Shown: in pieces, positions 32,974 to 41,670 of the stretch
Position numbering within the stretch: position 1 is the stretch's first letter
Layout of the letters: every line of letters starts with the position of its first letter
NCBI GenBank assembly: GCA_002069785.1
Contig: MWCA01000030.1
Location: 1-55,918, forward strand
DNA length: 55,918 nucleotides
Source: Lentisphaerae bacterium ADurb.Bin242
Lineage (GTDB): Bacteria > Verrucomicrobiota > Lentisphaeria > Victivallales > UBA1829
Direction: 5' to 3'
Made by a program: the position numbers and the translations under genes
Notes under the pieces: model-generated
Told to the model about the DNA's origin: nothing
The model's input: the letters and a program-made list of their open reading frames with translations, nothing else
Databases searched by the model: none

Positions 32974-34092
32974 TTATTTACTTCCGAATTTCTTTTGGCC
33001 GGAAGTGCTGACGAGAGCTGCCAGCTCCTGACGGGAAACATGCTCCTCATTCAACAATTTTTCTGTTTTCCGACATGCCGAGATGAAGGAGTGAACCTTT
33101 TTCACCGTTTCGTCATTGCACATTCCATGGCATACATACGTGAAAACGTCGGAGGCTCCGTCCGCCACGGACCGATAGACAAAGTCCGCGACTTCCGTTT
33201 CCGTAAGGGAAGGATACTGGAAACTGCAGAGGCGCCAACTGAACGGAACGCGTATTTTTTCCGATATGATCGCCGGCGTTATCTTCGGGGAGACGGAGGG
33301 ATCATAATGGACCAGTTGAAGTTTTTCAAGGAAATGCAGCTGTTCCGGACGCAAATCCTCGATATGTGCGTGCCGTTTGCCCGTTGTCAGGCCGTTGTAA
33401 TACTGTTCCAGAAACGGGATCACGAAGTCGGGCCATAAATCGGGACTGAGCATGGCCGCGCAGTCATCCGCGAGACCGCCGGATTCGGCGCTGATTTCTG
33501 CCGTCGCATATATTTTCCTTCTCAGGAAGCGGTTGAAACTTATGATGCTGTCGGTGATGAGCCTCAGGAATTCCCGGGTCAGTTCGGGATTGTCATAGGG
33601 ATCGTAAAAAAAGTCGTCGCGCCGGAGCGTATATGCCGTTGTGAGAGGCCCCTCGCCCTTGTAACCGAACCCGACGGACTCCCCGGGAAACGCCTCCTGC
33701 ATTTTTTTACGATAATCCAGATAATAAGAAAACATGCCGGCTTCCTCAAATTTGACCGGACGCTTCAAGATTTCAATTCCCTCCTCCAGGGAATTGCATA
33801 ATTTCCCATGATTCACTTCTCCGCCGTCCGGGAAAATCAGTTCTGCGCCGAGCGTATTTATATGTCCGTAACTGATCGGAGGGGTTGCCGGCGAAGGCAT
33901 GGCAACGTCCGTTCCGAACATTTCCTTCAGGATCGGACGTCCTTTTTTATAAAGTTCAATGCCAGCGGAGGGGTTGAGAAACATTTCTTTTATCGGAATG
34001 CCGGTTGTTTCAAGCAATGCCAGATAAGTGGCCGAGACATGCCAGGAGAACTTTGTTTCTTTTTTCAGCGTATCATAATCAGGTCGGTACAT
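32974..34092 (-). CDS. Uroporphyrinogen-decarboxylase-family protein (corrinoid methyltransferase type)
   Basis: 372 residues. The URO-D barrel is suggested by EGPLTTAYTLRRDDFFYDPY, the aspartate-rich middle and the end-of-barrel YVCHGMCNDE. Heme-pathway UroD enzymes have an N-terminal arginine motif, which is absent here. This resembles the large group of URO-D-like methyltransferases (MtaA/CmuA-like) acting on methylated compounds or corrinoids. The start has GAGGTG six bases upstream. The AraC regulator just upstream, on the same strand, probably controls it. The substrate is unknown. Confidence 0.72.
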   Translation of the reverse strand: MYRPDYDTLKKETKFSWHVSATYLALLETTGIPIKEMFLNPSAGIELYKKGRPILKEMFGTDVAMPSPATPPISYGHINTLGAELIFPDGGEVNHGKLCNSLEEGIEILKRPVKFEEAGMFSYYLDYRKKMQEAFPGESVGFGYKGEGPLTTAYTLRRDDFFYDPYDNPELTREFLRLITDSIISFNRFLRRKIYATAEISAESGGLADDCAAMLSPDLWPDFVIPFLEQYYNGLTTGKRHAHIEDLRPEQLHFLEKLQLVHYDPSVSPKITPAIISEKIRVPFSWRLCSFQYPSLTETEVADFVYRSVADGASDVFTYVCHGMCNDETVKKVHSFISACRKTEKLLNEEHVSRQELAALVSTSGQKKFGSK

Positions 34093-34203
34093 CGAAACAC
34101 CTCATTTTTGGATTAATTGTGTCCTGTTTTCCATAATATAATTTTTTTACACAGAAAATCAATGAATTATAAACGCATAAAATGATACTATAAGCGCATT
34201 GGC

Positions 34204-35007
34204 TTAGAGGGATTCTTCCAGTGACAGAAGTTTTTTCCGGTATTTTGAAGGGGTGTTCCCGGTCATTTTTTTAAACCAGCGACAGAAATATCCCGGCTCA
34301 TGGAAACCGGCAGAATCGGCGATTTCATAAACCGCATCGGCAGAATTTTTCAGTTTCATGCAGACAAATTTGAGACGCTGTTTTTCGTGATATTCCAAGG
34401 GAGAAATACCAAAGGTTTTCCTGAAACTGCGATTCATCTGGCTTTTACTGAGGCAGGCGACAGCGGCAAGTTTTTCGGAATCGAAGTGTTCAAAATCCAG
34501 CTTGTCAAGAAACGATTTGACCCGGAGCATACGCGGATCGGCGGTCGGCACGGCGGTTTCATGAAGAGGGGTCCTCGTGAAATGCATCAGCACCAGTTCA
34601 TGAAGCAGCGGGTCCGCGGGAAGGTTTTGATTCAACGTCTCAATGACTTTCGCGAGCAGAGTCCGGCAGACATCGAAATACGAGGGGGCAAAAACGACCG
34701 GCAACTTCCTGAAAGAATCCAGCGGAATATCATCTTCAAGCCATATTTTGTAATGGACATTCATCATTTCAAAATCGGCGGCGATATTCATCGTAAAAGG
34801 TGTAAACGGCGGTATGGAAACGACATCGCCGGACTTGATGGAATACGGATGTTCATCCAGATGAATTACCGCCGTGCCTTTGATTATATGCAGGATGTGC
34901 GAGTCGTTATTGATCTGGATTTTACCGGTATTGTATTTCTCAGAATGGCATACGCGGATGAAGGATATGAGCTGGAATTTATGTCTTTGCAGAAATTCAT
35001 GATTCAT
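34204..35007 (-). CDS. AraC-family transcriptional regulator
   Basis: 267 residues. The N-terminal half is a cupin-like sensor (INNDSHILHIIKGTAVIHLD, SIKSGDVVSIPPFTPFT). The C-terminal third has two helix-turn-helices: EKLAAVACLSKSQMNRSFRK and the AraC signature YEIADSAGFHEPGYFCRWFKK. It is read in the same direction as the URO-D gene 111 bases downstream, so it may regulate that gene or itself. Base composition is lower in GC than the flanking chromosome. Confidence 0.9.
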   Translation of the reverse strand: MNHEFLQRHKFQLISFIRVCHSEKYNTGKIQINNDSHILHIIKGTAVIHLDEHPYSIKSGDVVSIPPFTPFTMNIAADFEMMNVHYKIWLEDDIPLDSFRKLPVVFAPSYFDVCRTLLAKVIETLNQNLPADPLLHELVLMHFTRTPLHETAVPTADPRMLRVKSFLDKLDFEHFDSEKLAAVACLSKSQMNRSFRKTFGISPLEYHEKQRLKFVCMKLKNSADAVYEIADSAGFHEPGYFCRWFKKMTGNTPSKYRKKLLSLEESL

Positions 35008-35291
35008 AGTCAGCAGACTGCTTCCATTTTTTCAGAGAATTTTTGCGCTTGATCCCTGGCTTGGACTGGTTTTGATTCAGATGCGTGCCTACGCGCTGGA
35101 CATACTATACCATGCTGAATGGGGATTGCAAGGTTTTCTTCGTCTGAACTTCACGGATCAAGGCGGAGAAATTGTATTCCGGCAGGCTCCGATTCCCTTC
35201 ATTGACATTGCCGCGCAGAACTCTCTTTTTCCGATCATCAACAGAATCAATCATCTTTGGCTGAGAGGCTGAGCACGATTTTGTATTCGTC
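35008..35291. other. Spacer between the AraC gene and cassette 2
   Basis: Contains the AraC promoter. An open frame at 35072-35272 (plus) has no ribosome site and no recognisable content, so no gene is called. Confidence 0.5.
35104..35131 (-). promoter_or_regulatory. Predicted promoter of the AraC-family gene
   Basis: On the minus strand TTGCAA (35131-35126), 16 bases, TATAGT (35109-35104); the leader is about 90 bases. Confidence 0.55.
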
Positions 35292-35300
35292 GAATCGCCG

Positions 35301-35328
35301 GAAAAGAAAAGCCGGGATAGTTCCCGGC
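35301..35328 (-). terminator. Rho-independent terminator of higBA 2
   Basis: GCCGGGA (35311-35317) pairs with TCCCGGC (35322-35328); TTTTCTTTTC follows on the minus strand. Confidence 0.8.
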
Positions 35329-35383
35329 ATGAAAAGGTTCTGTCTATTGTTTCCGGCGCTTACCAGACGACTCTTCCTGCGAT

Positions 35384-35716
35384 TCAAAGCATTGCGCCAA
35401 CTTTCGCGGACGGGGTAAACTTCTTGATGATCTTCCGGAGAGTTCCACCGTCAGCGCGTTTTATACAGTCCAGTTCATATTCTGCTTGAAGACCAAGCCA
35501 CAGCTGTGCGCTGGTGCCGAAGAACAGGGCCAGCCGCATGGCCGTATCCGCTGTAATACCGCGTTTGCCATGAATGATTTCATTGATCCGGCGCGGAGGC
35601 ACCCGTATTTCCCGCGCCAGCCTGTTTTGTGAAATTTCCATCGGCTCCATGAAGTCAAACCGCAACACTTCGCCGGGATGCACCGGAGCAAGATATTCTG
35701 TTTTTTCCTTCGCCAT
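35384..35716 (-). CDS. HigA-type antitoxin 2, cut short by an in-frame TGA
   Basis: 110 residues. HPGEVLRFDFMEPMEISQNR, the helix-turn-helix with VPPRRINEIIHG and AMRLALFFGTSAQLWLGLQ are typical HigA. The frame stops at TGA (35386-35384), but the next seven codons in the same frame read IAGRVVW and end at TAA (35362-35360). Antitoxin 1 ends KIAAVW-TAA at the same place, so the TGA is probably a recent C-terminal truncation. The ribosome site GAGGAG is at 35726-35731. Loss of eight codons at the end may be harmless. Confidence 0.85.
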   Translation of the reverse strand: MAKEKTEYLAPVHPGEVLRFDFMEPMEISQNRLAREIRVPPRRINEIIHGKRGITADTAMRLALFFGTSAQLWLGLQAEYELDCIKRADGGTLRKIIKKFTPSAKVGAML

Positions 35717-35733
35717 AATATTTGTCTCCTCGA

Positions 35734-36015
35734 TTAATGATAATCCACAATTTCGACATCATCCGCGCCGGTTCGGTTCCATGTAAAACAGATGCGCCAT
35801 TGATCGTTGATCCGGATGCTGTGTTGCTCCTGACGATCGCCGTGCAAGGCTTCGAGACGGTTCCCCGGAGGGATTCTCAAATCGTTCAAATCCTGCGCGT
35901 TGTTGAGATATTTCAGTTTTCGCAATGCCGTTTGTTGAATGTCGGCGGGGAGTCTCTTTGAGCGCACGGCATTATAAACTTTTTCCGTTTCTTCATCTTT
36001 GAAACTGTTTATCAC
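35734..36015 (-). CDS. HigB/RelE-type toxin 2
   Basis: 93 residues. The sequence FKDEETEKVYNAVRSKRLPA, RLEALHGDRQEQHSIRINDQ and WRICFTWN...DVEIVDYH is the HigB/RelE pattern. It precedes its antitoxin by 17 bases. It has a strong promoter with an embedded palindrome at 36035-36062. Confidence 0.9.
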   Translation of the reverse strand: MINSFKDEETEKVYNAVRSKRLPADIQQTALRKLKYLNNAQDLNDLRIPPGNRLEALHGDRQEQHSIRINDQWRICFTWNRTGADDVEIVDYH

Positions 36016-36034
36016 CGTTTTATCTCCCGGACAT

Positions 36035-36062
36035 ACTATAACGCACCCCGTTATGCTTTCAA
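36035..36062 (-). promoter_or_regulatory. higBA 2 promoter with embedded palindrome
   Basis: On the minus strand TTGAAA (36062-36057), 16 bases, TATAGT (36040-36035). The spacer and -10 contain ATAACG-N5-CGTTAT (36038-36054), a likely HigA operator. Confidence 0.65.
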
Positions 36063-36140
36063 GCCCCGATTTTCATTTTCCGGGAAAATTTCTCCTCCAC
36101 GCCGGAACGCTTTCAAGTGTCAGCGACAATCCCGGCCTGG

Positions 36141-36207
36141 TAGGGTGAAGGGGGGGCATCCTCCTACTTTTTGAGGCCAAATATTCCGTAAAACCCTTCA
36201 CCCCCTA
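36141..36207. repeat. Nested palindrome, copy 2
   Basis: TAGGGTGAAGGG (36141-36152) and CCCTTCACCCCCTA (36194-36207) enclose CCTC...TTTTTGAGG. It has the same design and the same distance to the cassette right end as copy 1. Confidence 0.6.
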
Positions 36208-36335
36208 ACGGTATTTGTAACCCTTTTTATATAAAAAGATATAAAGACATAACTATGATAACATACGCAATTGTCCGCTATGTTTCATCTGTCCCGCACA
36301 ATCTTTTGCCGGTCGATTCCTGCTCCGAACCGTTC

Positions 36336-36707
36336 CTATCTCTTCGCCGGAAGGATTTCCAGCCAGTAGCCGTTGGGGTCTTCGATGAAGTAGATGCCCA
36401 TGGCGGCATTTTCAAAGCAGATGCAGTTCATCGCCTTGTGTCTGGCTTTCGCCCCTTCGAAGTCTTCCGCGGTGAAAGCAAGATGGATTTCGTTGTCGCC
36501 CAGCTCATACGGGGTTTTACGGTCGCGGAGCCAGGTCAATTCCAGAAGGAACGGAGATTGGCCGTCGGAAAGATAAACGATGAGAAAAGAACCGTCCTCC
36601 GCCCGGATGCGCCGGGTTTCCTTGAGGCCGAGTGCGTCGGCGTAGAATTTCAGGCTCCTGGAAAGGTCGAAGACATTCAAATTCTGGTGAGCAAATGTGA
36701 ACTGCAT
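36336..36707 (-). CDS. Glyoxalase/VOC-superfamily protein (lactoylglutathione-lyase-like)
   Basis: 123 residues with the paired beta-alpha-beta-beta-beta units of the VOC fold. Visible features are FAHQNLNVFDLSRSLKFYAD, FLLELTWLRDRKTPYELGDN with IHLAFTAED, and the end YFIEDPNGYWLEILP, whose glutamate is a usual metal ligand. It could handle methylglyoxal or another small substrate. The start at 36707 has AGGGGG upstream. It follows the broken acyl-CoA synthetase gene by 22 bases and probably shares its transcript. Confidence 0.85.
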   Translation of the reverse strand: MQFTFAHQNLNVFDLSRSLKFYADALGLKETRRIRAEDGSFLIVYLSDGQSPFLLELTWLRDRKTPYELGDNEIHLAFTAEDFEGAKARHKAMNCICFENAAMGIYFIEDPNGYWLEILPAKR

Positions 36708-36729
36708 ATGATTCCCCCTTTCTGAAAAT

Positions 36730-38378
36730 TTATTGATGCCAGAAGTGTTCTCCGCCGTTTTCCGCATGGGTGCGCAGGACACTCCGTTTGATCTTCCCGC
36801 TGAAACTTTTGGGAAGCGATTGGACAAATTCGATCTCACGAGGATATTTGTAGGGAGCGGTCTGTTCCTTGGTGAAGCGCTGGATGTCGTGCCGGAGGTT
36901 TTCCGCGGGTTCGTTTCCGGGCTTCAGCAGGATATAGGCTTTGATGCGGGCTCCGCCACTTCCTGGACGGCGGGGTGGTGCATGATGACTTCCTCGACCT
37001 CCTGGGGGCCGATCCGGTATCCGGAGCTTTTGATGACGTCGTCGCTGCGCCCGACGAACCAGAAAAATCCGTCCTTGTCGCGCCAGGCTTTATCGCCGGT
37101 GTAGTAGAATCCGTTGATGAAGCCGGCCGCGTTCTCCTCGTCGCTGCCGACATAATACTCCAGCAGTCCGATGGGACGGGATTTCAGGTCGATGGCGATC
37201 CGGCCCGTTTCGCCGTCGGGCAGCGGATTGCCGCCGTCGTCATGGATGCTGATGTTCCACCCGGGCGACGCTTTGCCCATGGCGCCCTCCTTGATTTTCT
37301 CCCCGACGAAGTTTCCGATCATACAGACGGTCTCCGTCTGGCCGAACCCTTCGCGGATGGTCAGCCCGGTGCCTTCCTGCCACAGGCGGGAGGTTTTGTT
37401 GTGAAGCGGTTCCCCGGCGGAGGTGCAATGACGCAGAGAACGGAGATCGAACATTTTCAGGTCGTGGAGGACCATCATCCGGTAGACTGTGGGCGGGGCG
37501 CAGAAAGAGGTGATCTCGTATTTTTCGAGGACGGAGAGGAGTTCTTCGGCATGGAACTTGCCGCGGATGTCGTAGATGAACAGGCAGGCGCCGGTGATCC
37601 ATTGTCCGAAGTAGTTGCCCCAGAGATTCTTGGCCCATCCGGTGTCGGAAACGGTGAAATGGACGTCGTTTTCGGCGAGTCCGTGCCAGAGCCGGGCGGT
37701 GACGCGGTGTCCGAGGGGATATCCGTGGCTGTGGAGGACCAGTTTCGGCATTTTGCTGGTGCCGGAAGTGAAGATCATCAGCATCGGATCGGAGGATCTG
37801 GTCCTGGGGAGGGCAGCATTCTTGACCTTGTGGCGGGAAAGGATGGTCGGGCACTGAATCTCCCTGGAATAGGAGATCCAGCCGTCGCGTTCGCCGTCGA
37901 CGATCATGCGGATTTCCAGCGAGGGGCAGTCATTATGGATTTCGTCGATTTTGTCGGCGTTGAAGCGGTCGGTGATGACCATCTTGAAGTGCCCGAACTG
38001 GATCCGCTGGCGGATGTCGTGCGGGGTCAGGAGGATGGGAGACGGGCACTGGATGGCGCCGATTTTGATGAGGGCGAGGGAAAAAATCCACCATTCGGGG
38101 ATGCGCGGAAGGAGGATGAAAACCCGGTCTTCGCGCGAAATTCCGTATTTGATGAGAAGGTTGGCCGCCTGGTTGGAAAGGTTGGAGAGGTCGTGAAACG
38201 TGAAGCGCTTTTCCGTCCCCTGCTGGTTTGCCCAGATCATGGCCAGGCGGTTGCGCGAGCGCCGGGCAAGTTTGTCGATCACATGGAACCCGTAATTGAA
38301 ATATTCGGGCACGGTCACCGGAAACGCATCGCTGAAAGTGAACCCGGTATTTTCTTCCGCAGAACATTTTTCTCTCAT
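36730..38378 (-). pseudogene. Acyl-CoA synthetase (AMP-binding, medium-chain AcsM-like), frameshifted near the C-terminus
   Basis: The main frame gives about 484 residues with MIFTSGTSKMPKLVLHSHG (P-loop), the middle motif REGFGQTETVCMIGN and FYYTGDKAWRDKDG. After HPAVQEVA (near 36955) the frame leaves homology and stops at 36924. The rest of the enzyme continues in another frame as GARIKAYILLKPGNEP, through SFSGKIKRSVLR with the catalytic lysine, to a stop at 36730. The expected short VVGxPDxxR stretch is missing, so a deletion of roughly 28 bases fits best. It is either a real pseudogene or an assembly error. Confidence 0.8.
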
Positions 38379-38418
38379 GAAGAGGACCCTGAAAATTAAC
38401 ATAGTATAGATCGAAAAT

Positions 38419-38447
38419 ACTATATCCCGAAACCGCCGGTTTTTCAA
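38419..38447 (-). promoter_or_regulatory. Predicted promoter of the acyl-CoA synthetase gene
   Basis: On the minus strand TTGAAA (38447-38442), 17 bases, TATAGT (38424-38419). The start codon at 38378 is about 35 bases past the expected transcript start. Confidence 0.6.
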
Positions 38448-38649
38448 TGACGTGTCTATAAAAAACTGAAACGAAGCATATCTTTTCCGAAAAAGCGCTC
38501 CGAAGGCGGAAAAGCCGGGACCGGCGGAAATCCCGGAAGAGAGAAAGAAAAAGCGATATTTCTCTGAAAAGAGGGTTGCTTTTGCCGAACCGGGTTGTAC
38601 AGTAGATTCATTCGCTGAAATACGGAATAATCGAAAGTCTCATGACTTT

Positions 38650-40440
38650 ATGAAAGGTTTGAAAAGGTTACTCGGGTTCATCAGACCTTATTGGGGCCTC
38701 TGTTTCATATCCGGTATAAGCCTGTTGATTTTTACGGCGTTGGGAATGCCGATGCCGTGGTTTTTGAAGCTGATCATCGATAAAGCGCTGGGAAGTTCGG
38801 ATCTCGGACTTCTTATTCTGCTGCTCGGATGTATTCTTACGATCTACATCCTGCGCGAAATCTTCTTTTACATCAGCCATTATCTGTTCTACTACACAGG
38901 CAACCGGATTCTGTTCGGAGTCCGCATCAAGCTCTTCAAGCACTTGCAGAGCCTGTCGCTCCGCTTCTATCAGGAATACCGCACCGGGAAGCTGATCTCC
39001 AACATTCTGACGGACGTCTCCATGCTGAACGGAATGATCAGCACCGTGCTGGTGAATCTGGTCATTCACCTGTTCACGATCGTGTGCATCCTGACGGCGC
39101 TGATTATCATGAGCCCGAAACTTTCGACCATCTGCTTCATCCTTGTGCCGCTCCAGGTCTTCAATTTCACGTATTTCCGGATCATAATGAAGCGCGTGGC
39201 CGTGGATCTCCGGGAAAGGATGTCGGAGGTTTCCGCGAGCCTGGCGGAGACGATCAACGGGATCAAGGTGGTCAAGTCTTTCGGAAAGGAACGCACGGAA
39301 AGCCGGGAATTCGCCGAGATGCTGCGGCCCACCTTCGACGCTTCCATGCTGCTCAATATGCAAGGCGTCTACACCTGGATTTTCTCGGAAGCGATCAACT
39401 GCGTCTGCATCATCCTGGCGCTGGGCTGGGGCGGGTACATGGTGATCCTCGGGGAGATCAGCATCGGCGACCTGGTGGCGTACTACACTTATCTGACCAT
39501 GCTGACAGGCCCTCTGAGCGCACTGGGCGGACTTTCCGGCGCGATCTCGGATGGGATGACCAGCATCGACCGGATCGGGGTGCTGCTGGATTCCGTGCCG
39601 GAAGTGAAGGAGTCCAAACATCCGCAGGAGCTGGAATTTGCGTCCGGCCACCTGGAATTCTCGAATGTCAGTTTCGGGTATGATCCGAACAGGCTGGTTC
39701 TCCGCGACTTTACGCTGGATGTGCGTCCCGGGCTGAAAGTGGCGCTGGTCGGGCCTTCCGGGTCCGGGAAGTCGACCATTGCCAGTCTGCTGCTGCGTTT
39801 CTTCGATGTGACGAGCGGAAGCATCCGTCTGGACGGCGTGGACTTGCGGGATCTGAGCATGGATTCGCTGCGCCAGAACGTGGGGATCGTCCTCCAGGAT
39901 TCCTTCCTGTTCAGCGGCACGATCGAGGAGAACATCCGTTACGGCAACGAACACGCGATGCATGCGCAGGTGGTGGAAGCCGCCAAAATGGCAAACGCGG
40001 ACGAGTTCATTCAGGAGCTCTCGAAGGGATACAATTCCGAGGTCGGGGAAAATGGAGTAAGCCTGTCCGGCGGGCAGAAGCAGCGGATTGCGATTGCGCG
40101 CGCCATCCTGAAAAATCCGCGGATTCTGATCCTGGACGAAGCCACTTCCGCGCTGGACACGCTTTCCGAGGCGTCGGTTCAGGAGGCGCTGGATACCCTG
40201 ATGGCCAAGCGGACCACGATCATCATCGCGCACCGTCTTTCCACCGTGCGCAATGCCGATCTGATCGTGGTGCTGCAGGACGGCGCGATCGTCCAGACGG
40301 GAAAACATTCCGAACTTTTGCTTCAGGACGGTGTCTATCGCAATCTCTATGCCATGCAGTTGAAAGAGTCCACGAAAGGCAGCGAGCAGCTCTTCGCCGT
40401 CGATGATGTCCTTTCTTCTCCGCTGCAGAAAAAAACATGA
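38650..40440 (+). CDS. ABC exporter, MsbA-like (membrane and ATPase domains fused)
   Basis: 596 residues. Six membrane helices (about 15-300) are followed by the nucleotide-binding domain with Walker A GPSGSGKST (near 372), signature LSGGQKQR (near 472), Walker B ILILDEATSALD (near 493) and the H-loop IIIAHRLST. It forms a homodimer that exports lipids, peptides or drugs. The partner HlyD gene overlaps its last codons in position, 23 bases after the stop. The ribosome site is weak. The substrate is not evident. Confidence 0.9.
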   Translation: MKGLKRLLGFIRPYWGLCFISGISLLIFTALGMPMPWFLKLIIDKALGSSDLGLLILLLGCILTIYILREIFFYISHYLFYYTGNRILFGVRIKLFKHLQSLSLRFYQEYRTGKLISNILTDVSMLNGMISTVLVNLVIHLFTIVCILTALIIMSPKLSTICFILVPLQVFNFTYFRIIMKRVAVDLRERMSEVSASLAETINGIKVVKSFGKERTESREFAEMLRPTFDASMLLNMQGVYTWIFSEAINCVCIILALGWGGYMVILGEISIGDLVAYYTYLTMLTGPLSALGGLSGAISDGMTSIDRIGVLLDSVPEVKESKHPQELEFASGHLEFSNVSFGYDPNRLVLRDFTLDVRPGLKVALVGPSGSGKSTIASLLLRFFDVTSGSIRLDGVDLRDLSMDSLRQNVGIVLQDSFLFSGTIEENIRYGNEHAMHAQVVEAAKMANADEFIQELSKGYNSEVGENGVSLSGGQKQRIAIARAILKNPRILILDEATSALDTLSEASVQEALDTLMAKRTTIIIAHRLSTVRNADLIVVLQDGAIVQTGKHSELLLQDGVYRNLYAMQLKESTKGSEQLFAVDDVLSSPLQKKT

Positions 40441-40462
40441 TTCAACCGGGAGTTTTTTCAAT

Positions 40463-41653
40463 ATGAGCAAGTCGCCGAACAAGCCCGCCGGGCTGAGGGC
40501 AAAAATCAAAGTGTTCATCCTGCTGTCTGTGCTGGGGGCGGTCGCCATCCTTTCCCTTGGGTTTTCCCTGTTCTTTTTTGAGATAGAAGACACCATTTAT
40601 GCGGACGGCGTGATTGTCCCGGACAAGACTTTCGAGATCGTGGGGCATATCGACGCCCATATTGTCAAGTTCAACAACCGCGTGGGGGACGACGTCAAGG
40701 AAGGGGATGTCATCGCCGAACTGGATTCCCGCACGTATGAGGCCGACGCGATTGCCCTGGAGTCCGCCATCCATGAACTGGAAGCCGAGGTGGAGGTGAA
40801 AAAGGCGGAACTGGCCATTCTGGAAAAAGAACCGCTGCCGAAGGACCTCTGGTATTCCAGGACCAACTTGAAGGAATGCGAGGACAAAGTGAGGCTGGCC
40901 CGCGAGCGGATGGACCGTTCCAAGAAACTCCAGCTGGTCAGCGCCATTTCCAAGGTGGAATATGAGAGAATCGAACTGGAAGCGATTCAGCGCGAAGCCG
41001 AACTGGCGCGCGCCGAAGAAAATGCGCGGAGAGTTGAAAGCGGTCTCGGCGCAAAATATATTGAAAAGGCAAAACGCGATCTGGCCCTGGTCGCCGCCAA
41101 GATCAAAGGGAAAAAAGCGGAACTGGCGTTTCTCCAGAGCCGCATCCGTGAATGCAAGATCACGGCGCCCGCCACAGGAAGACTTGTGGATCTTCAGTGC
41201 AAGGACACCTGGTATGTCGCCCGCGGCAAGGTCGCGGCCGTGATTGCGGCCGGGAAACGGGTGCGCGCGATCGCCAAGATCGATGCCAGGGTGGTGCGCA
41301 AGGTCAAGCCCGGACAGAAGGTGCGGGTGACCAGCGATGTTTACAACAAATACCAGTACGGCAACTTTTCCGGCGTCGTCAAATGGATCGGAGACGTGCC
41401 GCTTACAGGGGGGCCGACCGACACCATCACCCGCTATCCCGCGGAGATCGAGCTCGATCCGGAGGGGTATGTCCTGAAATACGGCTCCGGGGTCGAATTG
41501 GCCATCATCACCGGCAAGCAGCCCGCCATCTATGCGCTTCTGAACATGAGCGACGAGGATTTCAAAGAGATCCGCCGTCGGCGCGCGGCCCATAAAAAAA
41601 TGATCATCGATGAAAGTCTCCATTACAATTCCCTCAAAAAAAATCAGGACTGA
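40463..41653 (+). CDS. HlyD-family periplasmic adaptor
   Basis: 396 residues. A cytoplasmic start and one membrane helix (about 15-38) lead into a periplasmic part. There is a split lipoyl domain (GHIDAHIVKFNNRVGDDVKEG and ITAPATGRLVD), a long coiled coil between (about 95-225, rich in Glu, Lys and Ala), and a beta-barrel (KVKPGQKVRVTSDVY). It would link the ABC exporter just upstream to an outer-membrane channel, perhaps the TolC-like lipoprotein at 51.8 kb. GGGAG stands 10 bases before the start. Confidence 0.88.
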   Translation: MSKSPNKPAGLRAKIKVFILLSVLGAVAILSLGFSLFFFEIEDTIYADGVIVPDKTFEIVGHIDAHIVKFNNRVGDDVKEGDVIAELDSRTYEADAIALESAIHELEAEVEVKKAELAILEKEPLPKDLWYSRTNLKECEDKVRLARERMDRSKKLQLVSAISKVEYERIELEAIQREAELARAEENARRVESGLGAKYIEKAKRDLALVAAKIKGKKAELAFLQSRIRECKITAPATGRLVDLQCKDTWYVARGKVAAVIAAGKRVRAIAKIDARVVRKVKPGQKVRVTSDVYNKYQYGNFSGVVKWIGDVPLTGGPTDTITRYPAEIELDPEGYVLKYGSGVELAIITGKQPAIYALLNMSDEDFKEIRRRRAAHKKMIIDESLHYNSLKKNQD

Positions 41654-41670
41654 AGGAAGGGAGGTCTTCC

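Larger units (their letters stand above)
35292..36265. mobile_element. Toxin-antitoxin cassette 2
   Basis: Same frame as cassette 1: left end GAATCGCCGGAAAAGAAA with a matching terminator, then CCGGCGCTTACCAGACG (16 of 17 bases as in cassette 1), higA and higB, the nested palindrome, and right end ACATAACTATGATAACATA (17 of 19 as in cassette 1). The carried proteins are much less alike than the ends. It closes the accessory region just before the glyoxalase-fold gene. Confidence 0.45.

Noticed and set aside
32903..33031. 42-codon plus-strand frame with a TATAGT just before its ATG
   Set aside because: The -10 box would leave no leader, there is no ribosome site, and the frame runs antisense into the end of the URO-D gene.
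35072..35272. 66-codon plus-strand frame opposite the AraC promoter
   Set aside because: No ribosome site and no recognisable content.
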